Of a stretch of 64,000 bases of DNA, positions 1-10,857 are shown piece by piece. The DNA comes from Amborella trichopoda. Its lineage: Eukaryota > Streptophyta > Magnoliopsida > Amborellales > Amborellaceae. Below the pieces are notes generated by a model that made no database searches, had not been told where the DNA came from, and saw only the letters and a program-made list of their open reading frames with translations. The stretch's first letter is position 1. Every line of letters starts with the position of its first letter. The stretch is taken from NCBI RefSeq assembly GCF_000471905.2, contig NW_006499751.1:4579200-4643199 (forward strand), given 5' to 3'. The translations under genes were made by a program, and so were the position numbers.

Positions 1-484
1 ATGCAGTATGGACCGAGACAGAGCAGTTTAGGATCATGCAGTATGGACCGAGGTTGAGCAGTTTAGGTCATGCAGTATGGACCGTAGCTGAGTAGTTTAG
101 GGTCATGTAGTATGGACCATGGCTGAGCAGTTTAGGGTCTTAGAGTATGGGCCGAGGCATCGAGGCTGAGTAGTTTAGGGTCATGTAGTATGGATTAACG
201 CTGAGCATTTAGGGTCATGCAGTATGGACTGAGGCTGAAAAGTTTAGGGTCATGCAGTATGGACCGAGGTTGAGGAGTTTAAGGTCATGCAGTATGGACC
301 AAGGCTTAACAGTTTAAGGTCAAATATTATGGACCGAGGCTGAGCAGTTTAGGGTCATGCAGTATGGACTGAGCAGTTTAGGGTCATGTAGTATGGACTG
401 AGGCTGAGCAGTTTAGGGTCATGCAGTATGGATCGAGGCTGAGCAGTTTAGGGTCATGCAATATAGACCGAGCAGTTTAGGGAT
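1..484. repeat. 35-bp tandem array (AGGGTCATGCA family)
   Basis: About 13 head-to-tail units of roughly 35 bp, consensus around TTTAGGGTCATGCAGTATGG followed by ACCGAGGCTGAGCAG. Some units are shortened (near 361-376 and 463-476). Each unit carries GGTC and GACC about 10 bases apart, so it can fold as a short hairpin. The same monomer family recurs at 27780-28580 (reverse), 33050-34095, 40330-40860, 45640-46010 and 60420-61570, always in the U3 part of a Tat LTR. Confidence 0.9.
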
Positions 485-685
485 TGGAGAAGTAAGAGTG
501 ACCTTAACTTCAGTGGGGATGATGGGCCACAATATGGGTGTGACTCCTAGTGGGGGATGAGGGACAACTCCTGACTCCATTGGGGACGTCACAATTTAGG
601 TGAAACGACCTGGGGGACAAGTCCACTAGGGATGACACATTTTGGCTTGGGTACAACTCCACTAGGGATAATTGTAGGGTATACA
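1..685 (-). mobile_element. Partial LTR (3' LTR of element A)
   Basis: This is the U3 start of a Tat-type LTR, read on the minus strand and cut by the window edge. The right boundary at 685 is where similarity to the other LTR starts ends. The reverse complement begins TGTATACCCTAC, comparable with TGTCTATAATGCCCTACC at 62036 (minus) and TGTCTTACCACTATCC at about 27391 (plus). Positions 490-685 hold the block of repeated CCCCAGTGGAGTTG-like units, also seen at 27399-27660 and 61800-62036. Position 1-484 is the 35-bp array. The boundary is inferred from homology only. Confidence 0.7.
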
Positions 686-835
686 CTGCTTGAAATACAG
701 CCAACGCCATGTGTAGCATTGATGGTTTATTGCAAATATTCAACCGACGCTTAGTTCTCACAGCACAATCAGCGCTATTTAGCTGGCGTTGTGACTGAAC
801 TGTGGTATTATCTAAAGACAACCAGTGCTGGGGTC

Positions 836-1100
836 GTTTTGGAGACACACCTGGCGCTATGTCAACCGACGCTAAGGTTGCATATGAAAACACACCCGAC
901 GCTAAGTCAACCGACTCTAGGGTAGTATTTGGAAACACACCCGGAGCTAAGTCAAACGATGCTAGGGTTGTTTGGAGACACACCTAGTGCTAAGTCAACC
1001 GGTGCTAAGGTTTTATTTGGAAACACACATGGCGCTAAGTCGACCGACGATAAGGTTGTTTTGAAATTCACCCGGTGTTGCGTCAACTAGTGCTGGGGAT
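836..1100. repeat. CCGACGCTAAG minisatellite, copy 1
   Basis: Degenerate tandem units of about 50 bp, each with a core such as CAACCGACGCTAAGGTTG and a GGAAACACACC segment. They lie just upstream of the antisense promoter. Related cores occur at 2040-2285, 13218-13950, 24450-24690, 26010-26290, 27120-27260 and 56850-57540. No coding potential is credible here; short open frames across it come from the repeat. Confidence 0.75.
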
Positions 1101-1220
1101 GGATCGATGAGAGTTACCTCAAGCCTTATGTCGAAGCCCAACCCGGCTCATTGTTTCTTAGCTTCCCTTGGACGCAACTGGTATTCTGAGTTTGTGAAGG
1201 GCTTTTGAGGGTGGTGTAGT

Positions 1221-1230
1221 TTATATAAGG
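1221..1230 (+). promoter_or_regulatory. TATA box of the antisense gene of element A
   Basis: TTATATAAGG followed by CGGTAAAACCCC. The same arrangement is found on the minus strand of element B (CTATATAAGG at 26916-26907, followed by GGGTAAACCCC). In both elements it sits downstream of the pol position, between the 3' LTR and pol, and points against the gag-pol direction. It is therefore the likely promoter of the antisense additional gene. Conservation between two diverged copies supports function; transcription itself is inferred. Confidence 0.65.
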
Positions 1231-1363
1231 CGGTAAAACCCCGTCTTTCCTTATTTTTCACCAAGGGTAAAATAAAACATAAACTCAAGTTTTCTTTAAC
1301 CGTTACGAGAGAGCGCTCGGTTGAAGTTTCTAGCGAGCAGTGGGACTTCAGCAACAGTCTCTG

Positions 1364-1371
1364 CAGGTAAG
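1364..1371 (+). other. Putative 5' splice donor in the antisense gene leader
   Basis: CAG|GTAAG, a perfect plant donor consensus, with the intron starting at 1367, about 140 bases downstream of the TATA box. It would define a short non-coding first exon. I could not identify the matching acceptor before the PMD coding region at about 2684, so exon 2 is undefined. Confidence 0.4.
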
Positions 1372-2039
1372 ATTCTTCGTCAGGCAGTAGGATTTCAGCA
1401 TGGGTTTTACAGAGAAAACCTTCGGTGTGCGGATTTTGCTCAGAATTTGGTGATGTTGCAGAGAGTGTGGCAGGGAAAGGAGTCCTCCGGAAAGTTTTTC
1501 GCTAAAGGGAAGGAATTCCGGCTGTCGTTTTCCTTTTTGGTAGGGGTTTCTCAGTGGTTGTGGTAGTTTTTCGACATCACTCGTGGTGTTGGAGAAGTTT
1601 TCGGGCACTTTCAAGAGGTTTACCGGGGTTATTTCCACTTTTTGACCCTATTATTGGTGTCGCAGAGGTTTCCCGACGAGGTTCTAGTGAAGTTGAGGCC
1701 AAAGAGATAGGCGGGAAGGTTTTCCTCTGAGTTTTTGGCCATGTAGGAAAAGTTTTGATGGAAGACGAACGGTCGTAGGAGGTGGACCGCCATGGGGAAA
1801 GGCATACAGTTGCTGAAGGTTAATAGTCGCGAGGGGTGTACAGCTGCTAAAGGTGAATTATCGTCCTTGGAAAGCATATGGTTATCAGTAGCTCGTGTGC
1901 GAGGCAGCGTTGAAGGACGTGGTGATGGTTGTCAGTCGGTGCAACTGAATTCGAGGTGTCACGACAGAGGGATTTTCTCTAAGTTAGTGCTGGCCTTTAA
2001 AAAAATGAATTGGCGCTGGGGTGTTGGCAATTTGAACCA

Positions 2040-2285
2040 GCACTGAGTGCTGAAAGACTCAATCGGTGCTAGTTGTTGGCACTCAATCGGCGCTAGGCTT
2101 TGAGAAACTTGACCGGCAATGAGTGTTCGACAAACTCACCCGGCGCTAATCGTTAACGCGTAACCGGTGCTGGGCATTAAGGAGCTCACCCGGCATTAAG
2201 TGTTTGAGAGGCTCAACCGGCGCTAAGTGTTGGACAGACTCAACCGGCGCTGTTCCAGTGGCTTAGCAACTTTTTAAGAGTGAAC
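2040..2285. repeat. ACCGGCGCTAAG minisatellite, copy 2
   Basis: About six irregular units of the type CTCAACCGGCGCTAAGTGTTGG, spaced 30-45 bp apart. This lies in the putative 5' intron or leader of the antisense PMD gene. It is the same core as at 836-1100 but with different spacers. Confidence 0.75.
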
Positions 2286-2683
2286 CACTAAGTCGTTTGT
2301 TATGGCTGGTTCTTCTTACTAAATCCGCAATGTGAAGAGGCTCGCAAGGGAAGAGGAAATCAACACCTGTGATTTTATGGGTGAAGTTTTATCAGGGGCA
2401 AACCCTGACCCAGCCAGTGTACGAGCCAGAGTGGCCTCTTAGCATCACTTTCATTACTGACCGCTTTGAAGTGCGGGAGGGCAATGATGGCAATGTCTGT
2501 ATTGAAGAAGGGACGACAGTTCTTCACTGTATGCATCAGAACATAGCTTTTGGGGAGAACTTGCCCACCTTGGGGAAGTGAATGGTTTAGGCGAAGGGAT
2601 TACTTAGGTGGTCAGCAAAAGGCCTCTGAATTCAGGGAGAGCATCGATGTCTGAAGGGATACCCTTCCTGGACTGCAAAGGTA

Positions 2684-5600
2684 TTGTCTTCGTATGGAAG
2701 CATTCTTGAGCGTGCTTCACTATTAGTAGTGGTCCAGTGTTCGGGCAGCTATTACGACTGTTGCTCTAATACAGTAGAGGTATTGCTGGAGACATGGAGC
2801 CATGTGAGTAGTAATTGGCTTCTTGGTCATGGCGAAACAAGAATCTCTTTACTGGATCTTCACTTTATTGGAGGTCTCCCGATGCTCAGTGCCATGTATG
2901 ACGAGTTTGTGCCCTCAAACTCAGTCATCTTCGGTAGTGTTAACTTGGGAGATGAAAAGCTGCCAGCCAGTCTTCCAAATATCTTTGAGGTCTATCAGTC
3001 TATTGTTGACCGTTCTACTAATGGCAAGGTCACCTTTACAGAATGGGTGAAATTCTTTTATGGGGATTATCCCGAGGGCGGTCAGGGTACTCTGAAGGGG
3101 AAAGGGAAGGTAGTTGCAAAAGTGACGCCTCTCATATATCAACTGAAGACTGGTGATGACCGTATTTTCTTGGCTGCCTACTTGGCCTTGTTCTTATGTA
3201 AGTTTGTGCTTCCTGGTTGAGGGGACAACATTTGTCTAGGGGTATTATACGTAGCCTATGACATGGCCAGAGGGCGTGAGTATGCCCTAGCTCAGCCAGT
3301 CCTGTGCAACATATACCATGGCTTGGGGGCCATCTCCTGTGGAGAAGCCTATAAGAGCAAAGAGGGAGGGAACGACGTCATAGGAGGAGAAGCTTTTCCT
3401 AAACACTTTAAAACTCCGTTCCCTGCGCATTACGTGTGCAGGAGGCTCGGGGCTTATTTCCCTGACACATATGTCAAGTATCAGTGCTCAGGAAATAAAT
3501 TGTGGCCCTTCTTGATGAGGATTGCGAACCAGAGGGCTATCTTCCATACCCCAGGGGAAGCTCGTGGTCTATTTGGAAATGATTCTTTGCACATGAGATG
3601 GGTCCCTTTTCCGGTCAGAAGCTTCACTGAGGGTGCTTTCATTGATGAGTTGGGGAAGGAATTGGATGGTGCCCCAACAACGATTAAGGAACTCACATTT
3701 ATGCTGAGCATTAGAGGGGGAGTCTTACCTTATTGGATTCCACACAGTGCCCGGCTGGAGGGTATTTCTCCCCACCGCTTCACCCGTCAGCACGGGCTTG
3801 ATCAAGGCTGCCCCTTCTCGGTATTCTTCTAAAAGCGCAGGAGTAAGTTGTATAAGAGGAGAGTGGAAGAGTTTGGAACTTTTTGAGAGTGTTGGCTGCT
3901 GGAGCATATACGGATCTCTTGATCTATGTGTCTTGAAATGACAGAGACCAACAAGTATGTGCTAGTTCACTTCGGTAGGAGAGTTTGAATCACCAAGGCA
4001 TATGTGAACTAGTGGAGAATCACCAGTAACGGCTATTAGGAAAATGATCACCCTTAGGAAGGAGTGAATGTAACTGGCGTCAGGACACCAGGCAAAGGAG
4101 GCTGGCGGAGGCTCCTGCTCCCGACATGGTGTTTGCCTTGGATTATCCCTCCAACTGGCGGGCTTTGGGGCTTCCGCGCGAGAGCAGCTGATGAGGCCTT
4201 GTCAGAAGTCCTTGTAATGAAGACAATGACTAGGAGTGTCTTTGACAATCTTAGCTCGATCTTCGAATGGGATGAGGGACGACAAGTCCCTGGTTATGAG
4301 AAGCGTCCACCATAGGACCTGAATGCCCTAATCGGGAGCGGTCCCCACAACAAATTGGCTCGAAGGTCTTCTCAAGGAGGTGGACCTAAGGCGGCAGCTC
4401 TTACTCCAACAAGGGGAAAGAAAAGAAAGCACCCAACTGCTGCAGACAACAATGCAACATCTTCAACTAGTGGGCGGATTTGGAGGTGAAAAAGTGACAA
4501 GCTTCCTGTGGTGTCAGAAACAAGAGGTAGGCCTTCCTCTTTTGATCTTTTAAGAATTCTTATAGTATCACCCCCTGCTTCTGCTAAAATGTTATCTTTT
4601 CTTCAGATACTGAGGCAGACTACTTTGACAACTCTAAGCCTATTGGCATTGCTTCTGATCGGGAGGGGACTCCGAATCTTAAGGGGGACACCCTTGAGTC
4701 TAGGGTAGTTCCTGAGTCTGAGGCGGCTTAGGTGGAGATTGAAGAGGATGAAAGCCCTGAAGCAACTGCTCCAAAAAGGGGCTTAGATATCGATGTGGCC
4801 TCCATGCACAAGGAGTTTAGTACCTCGATTGAGGTAGGGGCTATGGCTTGAGGAAAAGAGCTTGAAGTTGATGACGTGCCCAATCACCAAGAGGTTGCTG
4901 CTCCCATGGGCCCGAGTCATGAAGATGAGGGGATTGAGCTCTTTGTGGCTGAGGTTCTAGCTGTTGAAGGCGAGGGCCAATTGGAGGAAGCCATTGCTAG
5001 GGATGAGTCGGCTGGAGGAGGCCAAAGAGAAGGGGAAATTCCTGATCTTGATGATGTTGAGGTGACAGCCCAGGAGTGTGAGGAGCAAGGGGAACAAGTT
5101 CCTCCACAGCCTGTTGGGATAAAAGTAGGGTTCCTCATAAGAGAGGGTCTAGATAGCAAGGCTGGCATCGAAGGAGAAGAAGCTCTAGGATTTGCCCTTG
5201 TTTCAGAGGAGCCAGTGGCTCAGATGGCGATCTCTTCAACAAGCTCGGTCCTTGAGGTAGAGGTGTCTTCTGCAGTGGTGGCCTTAGCAGCATTGTTCAG
5301 GCCCGTTTTTGGTGGTGTTTCTAGCATGATTGAAGGCATTCTTAGAGTAGGCCTTCAGGGCTTGAGGGAGTTGCCTTTCAATGAGCTGGGAGAAGGTTTT
5401 GCCAGATTGAGGGAGGTTGCTAGGACCACTGTGGTCGGGATGGCGCCAAAGGTGCTTTCTCATTTTGGTGCAACTCTAAACGAGTTGGAGAGCTGGCGAT
5501 TGGGAGTGCTTCATCATGAGTAAGAAGCCAGAAGGGTAGCCTCCTTGGAAGAGCTGATCTTGCACAGTCGTGAGAAGATAGATGCTTGTATTGAGAAGAA

Positions 5601-5904
5601 ATCCTTGATAGCTGGCTGCCAGTAGGACTTCAAGAAAGAGGCACAAGGGAGCTTCAAGAGGATGATCAAAGTCAGAGAGGCAATGTGAATACTGAAGGAA
5701 GAATTCACGAGCCTCGAGATGGAGATGGCTCAAGGGAAGGCCATGGAGGCCTCTTTGGATGCAGATTTGTCTGTACTCGATGGCACAATTGAGTCGGAAA
5801 CTGTGGCGATGACAGAGGAGACTCAAACAGTGGCGTAGCTGAAGGCACATGTTCAAGGCACCGAGACTTCGTAGAAGCGCGTGGAGCAGAGATCAATAAG
5901 ATGA
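2684..5904 (+). pseudogene. Plant mobile domain (aminotransferase-like) gene carried by the retrotransposon
   Basis: This is a decayed gene of the plant mobile domain family (PMD, older name aminotransferase-like), known both as host proteins such as MAIN/MAIL1 and as a passenger of Tat-type elements. Positions 2684-3832 read in one frame. A TGA at 3218 interrupts it. It contains the family signature LLDLHFIGGLPM and YDEFVP, then YALAQPVLCNIYHGLG, and ends near RFTRQHGLDQGCP. Stops follow (3830, 3887 and others), then a basic stretch KKRKH (about 4420) that could be a nuclear signal. After the intron at 4527-4606 the reading continues with an acidic Glu-rich region and a coiled coil (about 5524-5895) with further stops, ending at TGA 5902. 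It runs antisense to gag-pol of element A. A possible upstream exon lies at 2302-2581, but I recognise nothing in it. Confidence 0.8.
4527..4606 (+). other. 80-bp spliceosomal intron in the PMD gene
   Basis: Donor GTAGGC after ACAAGAG, a T-rich stretch, and acceptor TTTTCTTCAG ending at 4606. The upstream coding frame splits a codon after its first base at 4526. The downstream frame resumes at 4607 and is exactly the frame that stays open through most of 4607-5904. The reading frame is thus kept only if this segment is removed, which is strong internal evidence for a true intron. Confidence 0.8.
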
Positions 5905-5976
5905 TTGATCATTTCTGAGCATGTCATTCCCCTTCTCTTTTTTTTTTCTTAGCACTTGTAAAAGTTTTGACTGATG

Positions 5977-5982
5977 AATAAA
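5977..5982 (+). terminator. Poly(A) signal of the antisense PMD gene
   Basis: AATAAA, 73 bases after the terminal TGA (5902-5904), preceded by a T-rich stretch (5932-5949). With the TATA box at 1221 and the intron it completes the outline of an independent gene that converges on the minus-strand pol remnant beginning at about 6100. Confidence 0.55.
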
Positions 5983-6099
5983 GTGCTTCTCTTTTTGATT
6001 GACTTTACTGGATGGTTTCGTTCTCTTTTTACTTCTATTTCGCTTCATGTGATTCTTCTAAATGCCTCTCGATACTTTCATTATCCCAAGAGACTAATA

Positions 6100-7047
6100 C
6101 TCTAGGCCTTGTCTAGCCCCATGGTGGGCTGCCGCTGCTTGGATAGCTTCAGAATAGGGAGTCGTTGCTTTTTTTCCTTTCAATGTCTAATTGGCCGAAG
6201 GCTCATAATTCATCTTCCTCATGATTTGGTGAGCTTGGTTGCTATAGACAGTCCAATCAGGAGGGGCATCGGCCTCTGTTGGTGGCGTGTTTACTTCAGG
6301 CTCATCATAGCTTTTAGTCTCCGGCACAAACTCTTTGAGATGCTTAGAAGCTCCATGCATGACCTTCAATTGACTCTGAAGACTGCAGACTTCGGTCCTC
6401 AAGTATGCTAGAGGATCCTATCCTTGAGGGGGAGGAAGTTTCCCGTCGCCAAACTTCTCTCGAGAGAGGTCCGGGAAAAGTAAAACTTTTGGTTGGATAA
6501 CGGTCTAAGGAACATCCTCTATACTTATACCAACCAAACTTTGAAAAACTTTTCGTAGCAGTTGTCACACAACTTCGGCTTTCAAGAGTGCAATGGGGAT
6601 ATGCAGGACTTTCTGATGGTCCGGCGTATAGGTGATCCTTGGAGCCGGGAATTCTACTACCCCCATGGCTTGCTCGATCTGATAAATGACTTTTGGTTCA
6701 TTTTCTTGCCAAGGTGGATCAGAACTGGGGGCAGAAGGTGAATACTCTTTTTCAAACGAAGAGGGAATTTCTTGAGGGATGATGGTTGGGATGTTGGAAT
6801 GAAGAGTAGTTAGGGGTAAAATTATGCCCTGCCTTTCTTCTTCCTTGAACATGTTCACTAATGTCCTTCCAACATCCTCAACATCGTCATGAGAAAAGGA
6901 CACAATTTTTCTTGTAGACTCGTGACCTTCATCACTCGGTTTCTGAGGTGATGCCAGATCTGTGAAGTAATATTTAGCATCGGCATAGTGAATTTCAGCC
7001 ACAGGGAATGGTCTTTTGTCATCATAGACCGTATAATGTCTCCTATC
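6100..7047 (-). pseudogene. PR-RT linker region of pol, element A; RT missing
   Basis: Minus-strand reading continues from the protease with AEIHYADAKYYFTDL and long low-identity text (6565-7002), a stop, then 6402-6187 (TEVCSLQSQLKVMHGASKHL). This corresponds to the linker between protease and reverse transcriptase in Tat polyproteins. The reading stops at about 6100 without reaching RT. The next sequence leftwards is the 3' end of the antisense PMD gene. RT, both RNase H domains and integrase are therefore deleted from element A. At least three stops or frame changes are present. Confidence 0.6.
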
Positions 7048-7557
7048 TCAGCTATATTTGAAGCACTGATGCAATGTTGATGAAACCATTCCCTGGTCAT
7101 GGAGCCATGGCCGATCGAGGAGGATATTGTACGAAGTGTCGGTGTCGATTACATGAAGCTGGGCGTAATCGTTCAACTCATCGATCTTAAAACGAAGGCG
7201 TATCGTGCCAGCCGGCTTCTCCCCTAATTGGTTGAACCCTTGAACTGTGACATGGATCGGGGTAATATCTTTGGACCCCAATCCTAATCGAGTAAGAATC
7301 CTCCTTTGAATTAGGTTGACTGTCGACCCTCCATCTAACATAATTCGGTTGATGGGGCATGCATGTAATTTGCTAGTAACAAAGAGAGGGTGATTATGAA
7401 ACTTGTCCCCTAGCTGTAGATCGTATTTCGAAAAGGTGATCGGCATACATCCTAGCAGAATTGCCGGGTTTACCTCGATAGGTTCTACTTCGGTCTCGTA
7501 CACTTCTGGGTCAAAGAGAGCTTGAATCAAAGCCATCTGGTAATCCTTTGAGAGCAT
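7048..7557 (-). pseudogene. Retropepsin-like aspartic protease domain, element A
   Basis: An open 169-codon segment. The active-site motif is LDGGSTVNL at residues 74-82 (DGGS where retroviral proteases have DTGS; DGGS/DGGA forms are usual in plant Tat and Athila elements). The flap and C-terminal signature YNILLDRPWLH is at residues 143-153. In an intact element it would cut the Gag-Pol polyprotein. The reading loses frame on both sides: the upstream side is broken by a 227-bp duplication (7561-8015). Element B lacks this domain. Confidence 0.8.
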
Positions 7558-7560
7558 GAG

Positions 7561-8015
7561 GGCGTCATAGGCACTAAGTAGGGCTGGAAGCTTCTGTAAA
7601 TTAGGTGGGTATATTGGATTTTCTTGTGAGTTTCACCTTTCTTGTTCAAGGCCTTGTGCTCTTGGTCCTGCCACTGATTTGGTGGGTATATTGGGTTGAG
7701 AAAAGGGTTTGGGTAAAGTTTATTTTGGCTGGCTGGCTGGCTAACATGATTGCACAACGGGCTTGGTTAGAGTGATGGAAGTTCAAGGGCGTCGTAGACA
7801 CTAAGTAGGGCTGGAAGCTTCTGTAAATTAGGTGGGTATATTGGGTTTTCTTGTGAGTTTCACCTTTTCTTGTTCAAGGCCTTGTGCTCTTGGTCCTGCC
7901 ACTGATTTGGTGGGTATATTGGGTTGAGAAAAAGGTTTGGGTAAAGCGGATTTATTTTGGCCGGCTGGCTAACGTGATTGCACAACGGGCTTGGTTCGAG
8001 TGACGAAAGTTTGAG
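7561..8015. repeat. 227-bp tandem duplication inside element A
   Basis: Unit 1 (7561-7787) and unit 2 (7788 to about 8015) are nearly identical, both starting GGCGTC(A/G)TAG and running through AAGTAGGGCTGGAAGCTTC to a TTGCACAACGGGCTTGG segment. Unit 1 has an extra GGCTGGCT copy near 7728-7740. The period is not a multiple of three, so the duplication also shifts the frame. It lies between the basic spacer and the protease. The high identity suggests it postdates inactivation. Confidence 0.9.
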
Positions 8016-8294
8016 GTTTTGGAAGGGGTTGAGTGGATGAGATAAAAGGGGTCCCAAGAAATTGGAGAATAGGAGGATTGTTTAAGGTATTGGGACTAGG
8101 AAGAAGCCCAGGGAGCTGTAGAATAGGCAGACCATCCTTTGGATTAAGGGGCAGTGGCAGACTGGGACAGTTCAAGGTGCTTGACTTCTACGATGGAGGC
8201 TGCAGCCTCCTCCATGATAAGAGATTATCTGCCCCGTGCTGAGTTTTGCTCTTAAAATTTGCACCATGTGGCAGGCTCCCTGAGAATAGAAGCT

Positions 8295-9046
8295 TTACCC
8301 TCTCGACTCTCTCAATCTCTGCTCAAAGTCAGGCTCAGGGGACCACTGGGCCTTCTTTGGCTTCGACTTCTTGCGCTTCTTTGATGAAGGTGGCTCTGCC
8401 TTTGCTTTAGCTATCAAGGCATTGAATTCTGCTGCCTGTGCCAGGGTCTTTCTCAATCGCTTCCGCGGCCTCTTGCTTATATTGATTCCTTCGAATTCCC
8501 AGTCTAGATCCTCGAAATCTGGGCACATCAAGGTCCTACCTGAAGAAGACATAGGAGAATGAGAATGAGAAGCAGAAGAAGAAGGTGTAGAAGGGTTAGA
8601 AAGTGGGGGACTTTTCAGGTCATTCCCCTCATCAGACTGATCTGGGCAGCTTTTTACGTCATCACCAGGATTGGACGGTTGCAGGGGGTCTTTTAGGTCT
8701 TTCCCTTTCTTAGACCATTGGGGAGTGCTTTTAACGTCGTCACCCTCATAAGAGGTTTGCTGAGTGGCAGATGGCAGGGGGACGTCTTCTTAGCGGGATG
8801 AAGAAGGAAAGAGGACCGTGCCGGAGATGAAGTCCAGCAAAGTTGGCAATGAAGGAAGGGGACTGAGAAATTCTAGCTCGACTATAGGTTGAGCGATCTT
8901 GTTTCTTCGGCGAGCAGCCCTTGGTGCCCGTCTCTTTCTGGCTTTCTGATGTGATGTGTGATTCATCTCGCTGAGGTGGCAAACAGCTCTAGCTTGGCGA
9001 ACCGCTTCTCGTCTTAAGGACTTGAGTTTGCTTCCGCCATGGTAGA
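8295..9046 (-). pseudogene. Basic spacer between gag and protease, element A
   Basis: Minus-strand frames at 9050-8790 and 8552-8295. The second is rich in Lys/Arg/Ser (KRPRKRLRK near residue 27 and KKRKKSKPKK near residue 59) and ends RESRG with a stop. Element B has the same region at 18410-18662, with KKCKKSKPKK and the same RESRG stop, so it is a genuine part of this element family. It may be nucleic-acid binding or a nuclear signal. I know of no named domain for it. Confidence 0.55.
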
Positions 9047-10857
9047 TCATCCATGGTTGAGAAATCGAGGTTTCGCAGAGCCTGAGTCATTGATCGGAAG
9101 GTCCTTCCTTATGAGATCTTCTTGCCTCGATGAGGAAATGATTTGGGGATCACTTACGGGGAGGTCATAAAATTCTTGACACTCCCGTATATTCTCTGTG
9201 AATATATCAAGGAAAGTTGTGCATTCTGACAAATAATGACCTCTTATATGATGGAATGGGCACCAATGATCTTCAGTCCCTTTAGCAAGGCGGCAGGGTT
9301 GCCTTGCTTGCTTTAGTGTGATTATGCCTTCTTGACACATTATAATGAAGAGGGCCTGGAGGATACCGGTATTTCATCCTCCCTTTGAATGATTACGGCA
9401 TGGGAAGCCATAGTTGCCCCCAAGGCCTTCTTTAAATCTTTAAACTTTATCTGACCTTTCAGAACTAGGGCCTCTATGATATCCTTCAACATGTAGCAGT
9501 CATCTGTGGGATGATTGTTCCTCCGATGCTAGGCAGAATAATTTGCCTGAGTGTCAAGGCCATATTGCTCAGGGAACCTGGTTTTTAGAAGCTGGATCAT
9601 ATTATGCTCCAATAATAATTGAAACAGCGCAGGGATCCATTCCTTCTCGAAGGGGTAGACCTTATTCCTATGCCTGGTGAAATAATGACGCTAATCAAAG
9701 TTGGCTGGTGGAGGTACCCGATTGTACGACTGTTACTGCTTCCCAGCCTGAGGTGTTACCTTCACTGTGTTTACCTCTTTAGAGAGGTCCAAAGTTTGGG
9801 AGGGAGCCTTCTTCGAATCAGTGACCATAACGGTTATACTAATTACCCCTTTCTGTTGGCTGCCCCATGTGTTATTTCGAGAGCCACCATTGCCCCGGTT
9901 GTTTGCTCAACTTGTAGATGGTTGTCGTGCCCCACCATGATGGCATGACAAACTTTCTATGCAAACTGATTTAGAGATCAACTCTGACATGGAGATCGGA
10001 TTAAAGGCCTCTACATGTAGAGTGATTTCGGGTCGCATGTTCCGTACGCAAGTTTGGACTACTTCTTTCTCGGGCGTAGGATTAGGATGGCGAGAAGCTA
10101 AGTTTCTCCATCGTAAGTCTTGAGTCAAGGTGAGAAGTTCGGTGGTTTGAACTTTTCTCTTGACCTCATAAAAGCGTTGATGGAACAATTTCTCTATCTC
10201 CTCCCATGTCTGTATCGAGTTTGGAGGAAGTCGGGCATACCATTAGAAAGCTGGGCCATCAAGGGTCTCAACGTACTGGCAAAGAAGAAGTCTCCCGTCA
10301 GCTACTGTTTCCCGACATTCTGCCTAAAAGTGGGCGATTTGCTGGTTTGGAGAGGTGGTTCCGCTGAATAGAGGAAACTTCCCTTTCTTATAGTCTGAGG
10401 GGAACGGGACCTGATCAATATAGGAAGGATATGGTCTTTGATAAGGCGTCGCACCCTGTATGTCTGGAATTTGTCTATGCTTTAGGCTATGGGTGACCAT
10501 AGTGTCAATATCTGACTGAGAAAATGGATGAGGGACAGAATTGTCCTGTGTGGTAGATGGTGGAGGCTGTCGTGGAGGTACACCATTAGAGTGATGTGAA
10601 TTGACCTCATGGTTAGCCGATTGGCATGCCATGTGAATACGATTAGTCTTCTCCATCATCGCGTGCACCATGTCCTCAAACTTGTTCATACGATCCTCCC
10701 GCGCATCACCAGGCTCGCTTACAACCATTACGCTGACCGTTTCTCTAGGGAGGTCAACGTTAGTGGCAGCTGAAGGCTTGCAAGATCGACGGGTCGTACG
10801 TGGTAGGTCAGTCAGTAAGGGGTCAGCATGCCCTGACTGAACTCGACTTTTGTACAC
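9047..10857 (-). pseudogene. gag: gag polyprotein remnant, element A
   Basis: N-terminal piece 10857-10324 with a PYPSYIDQVPFPSDYKKGKF segment typical of Tat gag. Reading then continues in another frame through 10188-9907, the capsid-like core (HQRFYEVKRKVQTTELL, RHPNPTPEKEVVQTC). Two zinc-knuckle-like modules follow. The first, at 9541-9493, is damaged (Cys to Ser and Tyr to stop, in the context HRRNNHPTDDC). The second, at 9262-9221, is intact (CPFHHIRGHYLSEC). Gag would form the virus-like particle and bind the RNA. It aligns with element B at 15849-17700 throughout, so the two are copies of one family. Confidence 0.8.

Noticed and set aside
1-484. Possible CRISPR array because of regular short repeats
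   Set aside because: Units are contiguous without unique spacers, in a plant LTR context, with no cas genes.
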